A stretch of DNA of 64,000 bases from an uncultured Veillonella sp. (GTDB lineage Bacteria; Bacillota; Negativicutes; Veillonellales; Veillonellaceae): the NCBI GenBank assembly GCA_902478055.1, contig CABSJL010000001.1, positions 1 through 64,000 on the forward strand. Reading direction: 5' to 3'. The notes under the pieces are model-generated. The model was given only the letters and a program-made list of their open reading frames with translations. It was not told where the DNA came from and searched no databases. Positions 34,360 to 42,830 of this stretch are shown here, piece after piece. A program made the position numbers and the translations under genes. Numbering within the stretch: the first letter of the stretch is position 1; each line of letters starts with the position of its first letter.

Positions 34360-35847
34360 ATGCGCATTCAAATTGTCATGTCCTTAGTGGGGCGGCTATT
34401 ATATATATTTGGGATTTTTACATTGATACCCTTTATATATAGTGTCGTATTTGAAACTGCATATTGGTCATTTTTGATTACCACCGGTATTTCATTCGGC
34501 TTAGGTGGACTTTTATCTTATTATGGCAAAGAAAGTCAAAGTTTTAGTCTTCGCGATGGGTATTTAGTAGTATCAGCTACATGGATATTAACCGTTATCT
34601 TAGGCTCCTTACCATTTCTTGGTAGTGGTATTTTAGTCAATGTGTTTGATGCGCTGTTTGAAGCTACATCTGGGATTACTGCAACTGGTGCTACTATTAT
34701 TAATAGTGTAGATGATTTACCGAATACATTTGTATTATGGCGTGGACTTATGCACTGGATTGGTGGGATGGGGATTATCGTCCTTATTTTATCCTTCTTG
34801 AAAAATCTTGGTGCTGACGCAGCTCATATGTTTAATGCAGAAGCTTCGGTACCAAAACCAGGTGTAGTTATGCCTCGTATTCAATCAATGGCTACAAAAC
34901 TTTGGCGGTTATATATTGTGTTCACTGGAGTTTGTTTCCTCATGCTATGGGCGGGTGGAATCGAACCATTTGATGCACTTAATTATGCATTTTCTATTAT
35001 ATCTACAGGTGGTTTTACACCTACATCAGCTGGTACGTTTGTTTATGAGCAGAATAACTATATTTGCTTTGTATTTATTTTCTTTATGATATTAGCAGGC
35101 GGAAATTTTTCTGTATACTATAATGCTCTTCATAAAGGGATTCGTATTTTAATTGATGATTTTGAAACACGCATGTATTGGCTTGTAATTCTAATAGGCA
35201 TTATAATTATTGGATTATCATTAGCCTTACAATCTACTATAAATGATCCAATACAAATTATTAGGGATGCGTCCTTCAATCTTGTATCGATTCAAACTGG
35301 TAGTGGATTTGCTGTAAGTGATTATGATTTATGGCCTGCTGCAGCTCAGATGATGCTCTTTATTTCATCATTTTTTGGTGGTTGTAGTGGTTCTACCACA
35401 GGGGGCGTTAAAATTATACGTCTCATTATTTTAATTAAAAGTAGTATCATTTACCTGCGTAAATCGATTCATCCAGATATGGTTCAAGTTGTACGCATCA
35501 ATGGTAAACCAATGCCTACCAAGTGGATTCAAATGACACAACAATTTTTATTTTTATACTTAATGATTTATGTTATTTCTGTCTTTTTGATGACTTGCAC
35601 TGGTTTATCCACATATGATTCTATGCAAGTGATAACAGCATTCTTAAGTAATGTTGGCCTTGGTTTTGGTGGATTTGGTCCCACTGATTCCTTTGGTGCT
35701 ATGCCTGACTCAGCAAAATGTATAGCTAGTGTTGATATGATATTGGGGCGTTTAGAATTATTTACCATTCTTGTTATGCTTCATCCTCAATTCTGGGAAG
35801 GGTATTTTATAAAAAAACAATCTTCCAAGCGGTATCGTGTTCTATAG
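34360..35847 (+). CDS. trkH: Trk potassium transporter membrane subunit TrkH
   Basis: Potassium-transporting channel of 495 residues with about ten membrane segments in four M1-P-M2 repeats. P-loop glycines are seen in TSGITATGATI, ISTGGFTPTS, QTGSGFAVSD and SNVGLGFGGFGP. Works with trkA upstream. Standard length. Confidence 0.95.
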   Translation: MRIQIVMSLVGRLLYIFGIFTLIPFIYSVVFETAYWSFLITTGISFGLGGLLSYYGKESQSFSLRDGYLVVSATWILTVILGSLPFLGSGILVNVFDALFEATSGITATGATIINSVDDLPNTFVLWRGLMHWIGGMGIIVLILSFLKNLGADAAHMFNAEASVPKPGVVMPRIQSMATKLWRLYIVFTGVCFLMLWAGGIEPFDALNYAFSIISTGGFTPTSAGTFVYEQNNYICFVFIFFMILAGGNFSVYYNALHKGIRILIDDFETRMYWLVILIGIIIIGLSLALQSTINDPIQIIRDASFNLVSIQTGSGFAVSDYDLWPAAAQMMLFISSFFGGCSGSTTGGVKIIRLIILIKSSIIYLRKSIHPDMVQVVRINGKPMPTKWIQMTQQFLFLYLMIYVISVFLMTCTGLSTYDSMQVITAFLSNVGLGFGGFGPTDSFGAMPDSAKCIASVDMILGRLELFTILVMLHPQFWEGYFIKKQSSKRYRVL

Positions 35848-35859
35848 GGGGCGAATAAT

Positions 35860-36456
35860 ATGAATATTATAAAACGCCCTCTAGGGCTTTATAAAGCGAA
35901 TTGCTACGTACTCGTTAAAGAGGGTAAATCTTTAATAATTGATCCTGGATTTCATAGTAAGCATATCATTGAAATGGTAGGGGATTCTGAACCAATAGCA
36001 GTTCTATTGACACATGGTCATTGTGACCATGTGTCAGCTCTAGATGAGGTATGTGAGCATTATAATATTCCTGCTTATTTACATCCTTTAGATCAAGAAT
36101 TATTACAATTAATTCGTCGCAGACCAAGTGTTTACAAGAAGAAAATGTATACTAATTGTAACGATTTAGTAACAGGTAAACTACAATTAGGACCCTTTGA
36201 AGTTATTGTCCATCACACACCTGGTCATAGTGCTGGTTCTGTTTGTTTTGAAATAGAAGGACATCTATTTTCAGGGGATACTGTATTCAAACAAAATGTA
36301 GGGAATACTGACAATTATAATAGTAATCCAGAAGATTTGATTACTAGTTTGAAGTATATATTAACCTTGTCTAAGGATTTAATAATCGACCCAGGACATA
36401 AAGAATCCACAACATTAAAAGATGAAGAAGAATTCATCAAAAATATTGTAGGATAG
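35860..36456 (+). CDS. MBL-fold metallo-hydrolase
   Basis: A 198-residue metallo-beta-lactamase fold protein, similar in size to glyoxalase II-like and YcbL-like hydrolases. The metal motif HGHCDH (residues about 51-56), a later histidine in HHTPGHSAGS, and an Asp in FSGDT are intact. Substrate unknown. It starts 12 bp after trkH and is probably its last co-transcribed gene; the tRNA promoter begins 2 bp after its stop. Confidence 0.88.
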   Translation: MNIIKRPLGLYKANCYVLVKEGKSLIIDPGFHSKHIIEMVGDSEPIAVLLTHGHCDHVSALDEVCEHYNIPAYLHPLDQELLQLIRRRPSVYKKKMYTNCNDLVTGKLQLGPFEVIVHHTPGHSAGSVCFEIEGHLFSGDTVFKQNVGNTDNYNSNPEDLITSLKYILTLSKDLIIDPGHKESTTLKDEEEFIKNIVG

Positions 36457-36458
36457 TG

Positions 36459-36487
36459 TTGACAAAAGTCCTGATAACCGATATACT
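36459..36487 (+). promoter_or_regulatory. Promoter of the tRNA cluster
   Basis: A perfect TTGACA (36459-36464) and TATACT (36482-36487) with a 17-bp spacer, 20 bp before the first tRNA. Confidence 0.85.
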
Positions 36488-36506
36488 AAGCAAGTACTTT
36501 GGATAC

Positions 36507-36582
36507 GGCCCCGTGGTGTAGCGGTTAACATGTCGCCCTGTCACGGCGAAGATCGTCAGTTCAAATCTGATCGGGGTCGCCA
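36507..36582 (+). tRNA. tRNA-Asp (GTC)
   Basis: Full cloverleaf of 76 nt with encoded CCA: acceptor GGCCCCG/CGGGGTC, T8 in place, anticodon loop CTGTCAC (GTC), T-arm GTTCAAATC. First of five tRNAs. Confidence 0.95.
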
Positions 36583-36587
36583 TTCAT

Positions 36588-36663
<76 letters not shown>

Positions 36664-36670
36664 TGTACAT

Positions 36671-36745
36671 GCGGGAATAGCTCAGCGGTAGAGCACCGCC
36701 TTGCCAAGGCGGGGGTCGCGAGTTCGAATCTCGTTTCCCGCTCCA
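36671..36745 (+). tRNA. tRNA-Gly (GCC)
   Basis: 75 nt with encoded CCA. Acceptor GCGGGAA/TTCCCGC, anticodon loop TTGCCAA (GCC), T-loop TTCGAAT. Confidence 0.95.
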
Positions 36746-36757
36746 CTAATTTTATAT

Positions 36758-36832
<75 letters not shown>

Positions 36833-36846
36833 CAAACGTTACCCAT

Positions 36847-36935
36847 GCCGGGGTGGCGGAACAGGCAGACGCAACGGACTTAAAATCCGTCGGTTGGAAA
36901 CAACCGTACCGGTTCGATTCCGGTCCTCGGCACCA
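36847..36935 (+). tRNA. tRNA-Leu (TAA)
   Basis: 89 nt with encoded CCA and a long variable arm (CGGTTGGAAACAACCG), as expected for a class II tRNA. Acceptor GCCGGGG/CCTCGGC, anticodon loop CTTAAAA (TAA). Confidence 0.95.
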
Positions 36936-36938
36936 ATT

Positions 36939-36965
36939 AAGACTAACTTCGGTTAGTCTTTTTTT
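36939..36965 (+). terminator. Terminator of the tRNA cluster
   Basis: A 9-bp perfect stem AAGACTAAC/GTTAGTCTT closed by a stable TTCG tetraloop, then seven T counting from the stem. Ends the tRNA transcript 4 bp after tRNA-Leu. Confidence 0.95.
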
Positions 36966-37007
36966 CTTATGTAAATTAAGTTTTAATACTACATATTAAA
37001 TAATACT

Positions 37008-37490
37008 ATGAATAAGAAACCTAAATTGCTAATTAGTGAATGTCTATGCGGCGTATCATGTCGTTATGATGGAAAAGATAATTATATAGGGAAATTACCA
37101 TTGTTAAAAGAAATGTTTGATTTAGTACCTGTATGTCCAGAAGTATTAGGTGGACTTAGTACACCGCGTGATCCTGCAGAGCGACAAGGAGAACGTATAT
37201 GTACGGCTAATGGGACTGATGTAACTAAAGAATTCCTTATAGGCGCTCAGAATACATTAGATATAGCTTTTCAAAATGGGTGTAATCGGGCTCTAATGAA
37301 AGCAAAAAGCCCTAGTTGCGGCTATAAGCGTATTTACGATGGCACCTTTAGTAAAACCCTACGGGATGGTCATGGATGCACTGTAGAGGCTCTATTAAAG
37401 AATAATATTGAAGTGTATACAGAAGATGATATTGATCTATTAATAAGACAAAAAAAGAGGGTTATAGGACAAAAAGTGTTGCTATTTTAG
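37008..37490 (+). CDS. DUF523 family protein with IS-derived C-terminus
   Basis: A 160-residue protein of DUF523 with conserved cysteines in SECLCGVSCRYDG and a later KSPSCGY; the function is unknown, though the Cys pattern suggests metal or Fe-S binding. An IS element inserted after codon 151: the native frame would have ended ...RQKKR-stop, as seen by joining 37458 to 38724, where TGA follows. Now the last nine residues (VIGQKVLLF) come from the IS inverted repeat. I see no ribosome-binding site before the ATG, so a leaderless start is possible. Confidence 0.82.
   Translation: MNKKPKLLISECLCGVSCRYDGKDNYIGKLPLLKEMFDLVPVCPEVLGGLSTPRDPAERQGERICTANGTDVTKEFLIGAQNTLDIAFQNGCNRALMKAKSPSCGYKRIYDGTFSKTLRDGHGCTVEALLKNNIEVYTEDDIDLLIRQKKRVIGQKVLLF
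37451..37458 (+). repeat. Target-site duplication, left copy
   Basis: AAAAAAGA directly before the left inverted repeat; the identical octamer is at 38716-38723. Confidence 0.88.
37459..37484 (+). repeat. IS left terminal inverted repeat
   Basis: 26 bp, exact complement of 38690-38715. It also encodes the new C-terminal end of the DUF523 protein. Confidence 0.93.
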
Positions 37491-38605
37491 TCCCAAAGAT
37501 TGGTAAATAGGCGATCATAATTATGCAAATCACTCCAAACAATAGCATCACCCCAAGTCGGAATAGAAGCTTCTAACCTAGATTGTTCATGTATGGTATG
37601 ATATATATCAGAAATACTCTTGTTGGTCGGCATAACCTTAAGTATTTCTGCATTAGAAAGCGGGTTTGGTGAGTGCATATAGCACCACCAGAACACCGCT
37701 TTTATTCGTCTTTCAATAGACATTCCTCTATGATTACGTAACATAGTGCGTAACTGAGCATTTACACCACCTTCTATACGATTATTAGTAGCTGGGCAGG
37801 TACATGTTAACGATGCATCTAAGTAAGTAAATAAACATCTTTTGTTAATCAATTTAATTAAGGAATTTTCTGCTTTTATAAGTCGTTCATGTTTAGGTCG
37901 TATCGTACCATTTTCATCAACTGTTATTTCTGATAGGAATACCCTATGTCGTACTTTCCATGACATAACGTTTTGTACCCACTTCATAGCATGATCTTGC
38001 GTGTGTATTGTTAATAAATCCCTTGCAATTCCATATAACTCACAACCAGCAATCGTTTTAGGACGTATTGTTGTATAGCGTTTTACTTGTTGAAATGCAT
38101 GAAATAAGCACCTTTGTAGTTTGGCTTTCGGCCAAACTTTTTTTAATGCCTTTTGAAAGCCGGTACCACCATCGGATATAACTACTATAGGTGATGAAAT
38201 ACGTCGTAATAAAGCCTCCCAAGCCTTAGAATGCTCATATCTACAAACATACCAGCCTAAGACATGCGTCTCATTACAACAGATTAAAATACAAGCATTT
38301 CTAGCTAAATAAATACCATCAACAAATACCACACTACTTGATGATTCAACTTTTGGTGGTAATGGCCAAAGCTCCCAAAACTGTGATGTTTTTCTACGAA
38401 ATGAACGTCCATCGCCAGCCATATCTAACTGTGTGTGTTTACCAAATAACCAATCCAAAAATATCTGTAAATTATTATTAGTTTTATTCACTTTATTTGT
38501 GAATGAGCAAGAACATTGATTACAATACCAACGTTGAGAACCCGCACTTGTTTTACCATTTCTCTTACAGACAAAACCACAATTAGGGCATCTGACTAGT
38601 TTCAT
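37487..38605 (-). CDS. IS1249-like transposase
   Basis: A 372-residue DDE transposase. The N-terminal zinc ribbon (CPNCG and CNQC, residues 6-31) followed by the Mutator/IS256-type core matches IS1249-like proteins. Candidate catalytic acids: Asp in VFVDGIYL, Asp in VISDGGTGF and Glu in NNRIEGGVNAQLR. RCLFHAFQQVKRY is the C/D(2)H-type block. The frame is intact. Its stop overlaps the extended DUF523 stop by 4 bp on the other strand, so DUF523 read-through would be antisense to it. Confidence 0.9.
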   Translation of the reverse strand: MKLVRCPNCGFVCKRNGKTSAGSQRWYCNQCSCSFTNKVNKTNNNLQIFLDWLFGKHTQLDMAGDGRSFRRKTSQFWELWPLPPKVESSSSVVFVDGIYLARNACILICCNETHVLGWYVCRYEHSKAWEALLRRISSPIVVISDGGTGFQKALKKVWPKAKLQRCLFHAFQQVKRYTTIRPKTIAGCELYGIARDLLTIHTQDHAMKWVQNVMSWKVRHRVFLSEITVDENGTIRPKHERLIKAENSLIKLINKRCLFTYLDASLTCTCPATNNRIEGGVNAQLRTMLRNHRGMSIERRIKAVFWWCYMHSPNPLSNAEILKVMPTNKSISDIYHTIHEQSRLEASIPTWGDAIVWSDLHNYDRLFTNLWD

Positions 38606-38689
38606 AATTATACTCCTTCTAAAAAATATATCTCTTTAGAAAGATAAAACCTTTTTTGAGTCAGTAAAATCAAGGGGTTTCCGACTTTT

Positions 38690-38715
38690 TAGCAACACTT
38701 TTTGTCCTATAACCC
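38690..38715 (-). repeat. IS right terminal inverted repeat
   Basis: 26 bp, exact complement of 37459-37484. The transposase start is 85 bp inside, leaving room for its promoter. Confidence 0.93.
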
Positions 38716-38750
38716 AAAAAAGAGATGAGTTTTAACTCATCTCTTTTTTT
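38716..38750. terminator. Bidirectional terminator overlapping the target-site duplication
   Basis: A 16-bp perfect palindrome (38716-38731 with 38734-38749, core GAGATGAGTT/AACTCATCTC) with A and T runs at the ends. It works in both directions and was probably shared by the DUF523 gene and the transferase gene before the IS inserted. Its first 8 bases are the right target-site copy. Confidence 0.88.
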
Positions 38751-38853
38751 GTCTTATTACTTTACTATAACCTTAACTGGCTATTATTACATAATTATAT
38801 GCTTTACTGATAACAGATTAATATGCCTAACTCAGTGCAAGAAATAGTCCAGA

Positions 38854-40686
38854 TTATTTACCTGCATTTACAGGATCGTTAGTTAATGGTTGTTCCCCTA
38901 GTAAGGTAGTAAGGTTATGTAAATTAAATCGATACTTATCATTACTGAAGTCTCGTGTTGCATCATAACGTTGGTTAGGTGCATGCATGAGACCGATTAA
39001 TGTGTCATATAGTAAATCATTTGTAAAGTATTGATGTTCGTGCTTAGTAAGTTCCTCTGCAGTTTGAGGATACGCTGCACGATATTGAGGAGATAAATAA
39101 ATCCAGAATGGAATATGAGTCATAACAAAGTCAAATGTATCTGGGTTATGAGATTTATCTAAACTTTCACCGTGGTCAGAGAAATAGACCATAGCTTGTA
39201 AGTTTAATTTTTCCTTACCATACGTATAGATTTGTTGTAATAACCAATCAGTATAAAGTTGGCTATTAGCATATGCTTCTTGGCCATCTGGATACGGGCC
39301 TTGTTTCCATTTACTAAACTCATGAGGGTAACGGTCATTGTAATAAATATGGCTCCCCATGATATGAATAACAATAAAGTTATTTTTCGTAGGATCTACA
39401 GATTGTAATAAAGGCAATAAAGATTCATCATAGCGGTCAGAGAATGCATATGATTCGTGAGACCATTTTGTAGTATCTGCTGTTTTGGCCATTAGAGAAA
39501 TGGCTGTATCGTATTCACCAAATACACCTTGGTTACTAAACCAAGAAGTAGTATAACCAGCCTTTTTAGCTACGTCTAAGATGTTTGCTGAATCAAGGAA
39601 TGGTTTATCATCATATTGATTGCGTTCGGATAGAGCGCGTTCTAGGGTAGGTACAGTTTGTACATAGGATGAATATGCGTTATCAAAGAATATAAAATCT
39701 TTGTTATCAGAGCGCATATTACCTTGCCATGGTGTATCGTCATAAGGGAAGTTTTGATTATAAACCTTCATATAATCACGAGAACTAGACTCACCAATTA
39801 CTAATATGATCGTACCTGGTGTTTTATTGGCAGAGGTTTCCTTTGTATCTAAATTGAAGGAATCGAAAACTAAATGATGGTTATCATTATATTGTTGCAT
39901 CTGTTTTACATAATCGCCAGCAGCAATCCAATTTGCTACAATACATGTTTTAGGGAATAAGAAGAATGGTACATATACTAAGAATGCTACTATAGACACA
40001 ATGAGTAATGTGGAGCGCATAGGTCGTGTAGTATTTAAGTTTACCACTGCTTTCATTCCTAGATTAGACCAGTAGAGTAGATACGTCCAAGCTACTAGAC
40101 CGATACCAACAGCGATAAGACCAGGAATACCAGCAGCATTTTTTAAGAATCCAAAGGCTTCCTCAGGGTTTGTCATATATACTGCTAGTAAACTAGCTGG
40201 CGTTAAACAATGCCATGTAGTTAAGTAATATCCAATTTGTAAGAATGGAATAAGACTTAATATCATGGTAATGATTGCCATGATTAATGATGTGGTTTTA
40301 TGAAGGCGATTCGTTTGATTTAGTAAGAATTGAATTCCAGATAAGCCCATAAAAATGAGTAGGCCAAATAAGAAGTCATTAGCGAATTCATAGAAATATA
40401 AAGGCTTAACATAGGACCAGTGGAAAAGGAGTGGGAATGTAAGAGCCCAAAGAATACCGACCAAGCCATATCCTAAAAATGGTCTATGAAAAACTGTACA
40501 GCCCATAAAGTATTGAAATAAAAAAGTACCTACAATTGTTGGTACTGCTAAAATTGTTATATCTTCAACATCTAGTCCTAGTGTAATAGGTTCATAGATG
40601 AAAAATAGAGCTATATATAAAACAATACCAATGATACCAAAGCGAAAGATGGGGTTTCTCCCAATTTGCTTTAAACTAGATAACAT
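38854..40686 (-). CDS. Phosphoethanolamine transferase (sulfatase fold)
   Basis: Membrane enzyme of 610 residues. It has about eight hydrophobic segments in the first 280 residues, then an alkaline-phosphatase-type domain with the nucleophile motif GESSSRDYMK (family GESxxR), HIMGSH and FSDHGESL metal motifs. Such enzymes move phosphoethanolamine from phosphatidylethanolamine to lipid A or the LPS core. The nucleophile position, usually Thr, appears to be Ser. The start ATG 40686 has AGAGGGGA upstream; the longer frame from 40713 does not. Its presence implies an LPS outer membrane. It uses the terminator at 38716-38750. Confidence 0.83.
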   Translation of the reverse strand: MLSSLKQIGRNPIFRFGIIGIVLYIALFFIYEPITLGLDVEDITILAVPTIVGTFLFQYFMGCTVFHRPFLGYGLVGILWALTFPLLFHWSYVKPLYFYEFANDFLFGLLIFMGLSGIQFLLNQTNRLHKTTSLIMAIITMILSLIPFLQIGYYLTTWHCLTPASLLAVYMTNPEEAFGFLKNAAGIPGLIAVGIGLVAWTYLLYWSNLGMKAVVNLNTTRPMRSTLLIVSIVAFLVYVPFFLFPKTCIVANWIAAGDYVKQMQQYNDNHHLVFDSFNLDTKETSANKTPGTIILVIGESSSRDYMKVYNQNFPYDDTPWQGNMRSDNKDFIFFDNAYSSYVQTVPTLERALSERNQYDDKPFLDSANILDVAKKAGYTTSWFSNQGVFGEYDTAISLMAKTADTTKWSHESYAFSDRYDESLLPLLQSVDPTKNNFIVIHIMGSHIYYNDRYPHEFSKWKQGPYPDGQEAYANSQLYTDWLLQQIYTYGKEKLNLQAMVYFSDHGESLDKSHNPDTFDFVMTHIPFWIYLSPQYRAAYPQTAEELTKHEHQYFTNDLLYDTLIGLMHAPNQRYDATRDFSNDKYRFNLHNLTTLLGEQPLTNDPVNAGK

Positions 40687-40785
40687 AATAAATCCCCTCT
40701 TGTAGGAATACACAATAAATTTTTTTCATAATATATAATAATTACTATAATAAAGATAGCAGATGACTGTAAAAAAAACAATTAT

Positions 40786-40815
40786 TTGAAAGTACTACTA
40801 TAAATGCTTTATAAT
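40786..40815 (+). promoter_or_regulatory. Promoter of the scpA operon
   Basis: TTGAAA (40786-40791) and a perfect TATAAT (40810-40815), 18 bp apart, 37 bp before the scpA start. Confidence 0.65.
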
Positions 40816-40852
40816 TATATAGTTAAAGTATATTTTCTAAGGATTGGGGTTT

Positions 40853-41578
40853 ATGGGAGATTATAATTATAAGTTAGATGTTTTTGAAGGTCCTTTAGAC
40901 TTGCTTTTACATCTCATTGAAAAACATAAAATAGAAATCACCGATATTCCTATCGTTGAAATTACGAGTCAATACTTGGAATATTTAGATAATTGGAATC
41001 ACTTTGATATTCATTATAGTAGTGAGTTTCTTGTAATGGCATCTACCTTATTGCAGATTAAATCGCGTATGTTACTGCCTAAAGCTGAACCTGAGCCGGA
41101 TGAAGCTGAGGATCCACGTGATGAATTAGTAGCAAAATTAGTAGAGTTTAAGAAAATCAAAGATTTTACAGCTCTATTAATGGAGCGTACAGCAATTTCT
41201 GCCAATATATTTAGTAGACCTGAAGAAACAAGCGTACTTGGATTAGATAATGTATATAATTTAGAGCTTTCCCAATTATACGAGATTTTTTATCAAACCT
41301 TGAAGCGAGCTAAGGAATTACCTGAAGAGGAACCTATTCGTGAAGTAAAGGTTGAAAAAGACAGTTATAGCTTAGAAGATATGATTCTGTCTTTATCTAG
41401 TCGTATACGTCGTGGTGAAAGTTTACACTTTAGAGAGTTATTAGTGGCAATTGAAACAAAGAGTGGAATGGTAACGATCTTTATGGCTGTTTTAGAATTG
41501 TTGAAACAACAAATTATGGAAATGAGCTATGAAGAGGATGATATTGTATTCACTGCAGCCTTAGAAGGTACCGTATAG
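40853..41578 (+). CDS. scpA: Segregation and condensation protein A
   Basis: Kleisin subunit of the SMC-ScpAB condensin complex (241 residues). The N-terminal helix-rich SMC-binding part reads YKLDVFEGPLDLLLHLIEKHKIEITDIPI, and the C-terminal winged helix (about 185-240) binds the second SMC head. The start is ATG 40853 with AAGGATTGGGG upstream, not TTG 40844. scpB follows after 12 bp. Confidence 0.95.
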   Translation: MGDYNYKLDVFEGPLDLLLHLIEKHKIEITDIPIVEITSQYLEYLDNWNHFDIHYSSEFLVMASTLLQIKSRMLLPKAEPEPDEAEDPRDELVAKLVEFKKIKDFTALLMERTAISANIFSRPEETSVLGLDNVYNLELSQLYEIFYQTLKRAKELPEEEPIREVKVEKDSYSLEDMILSLSSRIRRGESLHFRELLVAIETKSGMVTIFMAVLELLKQQIMEMSYEEDDIVFTAALEGTV

Positions 41579-41590
41579 AAAGGGGGCTAT

Positions 41591-42100
41591 ATGAGCTTAC
41601 CAACAATGCATTTAGAGGCCGTATTGTTTTCATCGGCAAAGCCTATATCAATAGATATGCTTGGAGAAGTATTTGGACTTTCAACAGAGGAAGTACAGGA
41701 CTATATAGACACATTACAACGTGAGCTTGAAGACCAAAATCGAGGTATCCGATTGAGAGTATCAGGGGCTGGTGTTGAGTTAGTTAGCGCTATGGAAAGC
41801 GCTGATTATGTAGGTCATATACGTAAGCGAGAAGATAAATTATCTAATGCAGCGATGGAAACATTAGCTGTTATAGCCTATAAACAACCTATAACTAAAG
41901 CTGAAATTGAAGAAATCCGCGGTGTAAATAGCGATAAGATTATTAAACAATTACTCACTCGATCTCTTATTGCTGAGCTAGGTCATAAAGACACTGTAGG
42001 AAGACCTATTCTTTATGGCACAACTGACGAGTTTTTAAGAAGTGCTGGTGTAGAATCTATTGAAGCTTTACATCAAGAAGTTTCGGAAACAGAAGGATAA
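41591..42100 (+). CDS. scpB: Segregation and condensation protein B
   Basis: Partner of ScpA, 169 residues, two winged-helix domains (about 1-85 and 90-160). The signature ETLAVIAYKQPITKAEIEEIRGV is intact. AAAGGGGG precedes the ATG. The pseudouridine synthase gene starts 1 bp after the stop. Confidence 0.95.
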   Translation: MSLPTMHLEAVLFSSAKPISIDMLGEVFGLSTEEVQDYIDTLQRELEDQNRGIRLRVSGAGVELVSAMESADYVGHIRKREDKLSNAAMETLAVIAYKQPITKAEIEEIRGVNSDKIIKQLLTRSLIAELGHKDTVGRPILYGTTDEFLRSAGVESIEALHQEVSETEG

Positions 42101-42101
42101 T

Positions 42102-42830
42102 ATGGAACGATTACAAAAATTTATTGCTAGTTGTGGTGTTGCATCACGACGTAAGGCAGAAGAATTAATTACAGAGGGGAAAGTTCAGGTTAATGGCCGC
42201 AAGGTAACTGAGCTGGGCGTTAAAATTGACCCTCAAAAAGATAAGGTTAAGGTTAATGGTCAATTATTGGCGCAAGAAAAGCCTGTATATTATTTATTAA
42301 ATAAGCCGAAGGGCGTCATTACATCTGTATCTGACCCTCAAGGTCGAGAAACTGTTTTAGATTATATTAAAAATGAATCTAAACGCATTTATCCTATTGG
42401 TCGTCTCGATTTATATACGGAAGGTTTATTATTACTTACCAATGATGGTGAGTTAGCACAAAACTTAACACATCCATCTAAAGGTGTAGAAAAAACCTAT
42501 GAAGTGCGCATTAAAGGTCGCGTTCGTGATGAAGATTTACAAGTCATTGCCAATGGCGTTAAACTTGAAGACGGAATGACAGCACCTGCTACAATTGTAG
42601 ACTTAGGTTTTGACGATCATAACGGTGTTCATGAAGTAGAGATTACAATTCATGAAGGTCGTAATCGCCAAGTTCGTCGTATGTTTGAACACTTTGGGTA
42701 TCGCATTCATAACTTAAAACGTATTGCTTATGCAGGTCTCACATTGGGTGGTGTAAAACGTGGTGCTTCTCGTCAACTTACTATTAGAGAGGTTAAAGCA
42801 CTTAAAGCGTTGGGGACTGATAAGAAATGA
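42102..42830 (+). CDS. rluB: RluB/RsuA-family rRNA pseudouridine synthase
   Basis: A 242-residue enzyme with an N-terminal S4 RNA-binding domain (about 1-60, RLQKFIASCGVASRRKAEELI) and a catalytic domain with the Asp in GRLDLYTEGLLLLTNDG. This family makes a pseudouridine in 16S or 23S rRNA; the position follows scpAB in Firmicutes, where the product is RluB. The start is ATG 42102, with AGAAGGA upstream, not 42060. The stop overlaps the next gene by 4 bp. Confidence 0.92.
   Translation: MERLQKFIASCGVASRRKAEELITEGKVQVNGRKVTELGVKIDPQKDKVKVNGQLLAQEKPVYYLLNKPKGVITSVSDPQGRETVLDYIKNESKRIYPIGRLDLYTEGLLLLTNDGELAQNLTHPSKGVEKTYEVRIKGRVRDEDLQVIANGVKLEDGMTAPATIVDLGFDDHNGVHEVEITIHEGRNRQVRRMFEHFGYRIHNLKRIAYAGLTLGGVKRGASRQLTIREVKALKALGTDKK

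Larger units (their letters stand above)
37459..38715 (-). mobile_element. IS256-superfamily (IS1249-like) insertion sequence
   Basis: A complete 1257-bp element carrying one transposase gene. Its ends are perfect 26-bp inverted repeats (37459-37484 and 38690-38715, starting GGGTTATAGGAC), flanked by identical 8-bp target copies (AAAAAAGA), the duplication size typical of the IS256 group. Intact ends and transposase point to a recent insertion. It landed in the 5' arm of a terminator shared by the DUF523 gene and the convergent phosphoethanolamine transferase gene. Confidence 0.93.
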
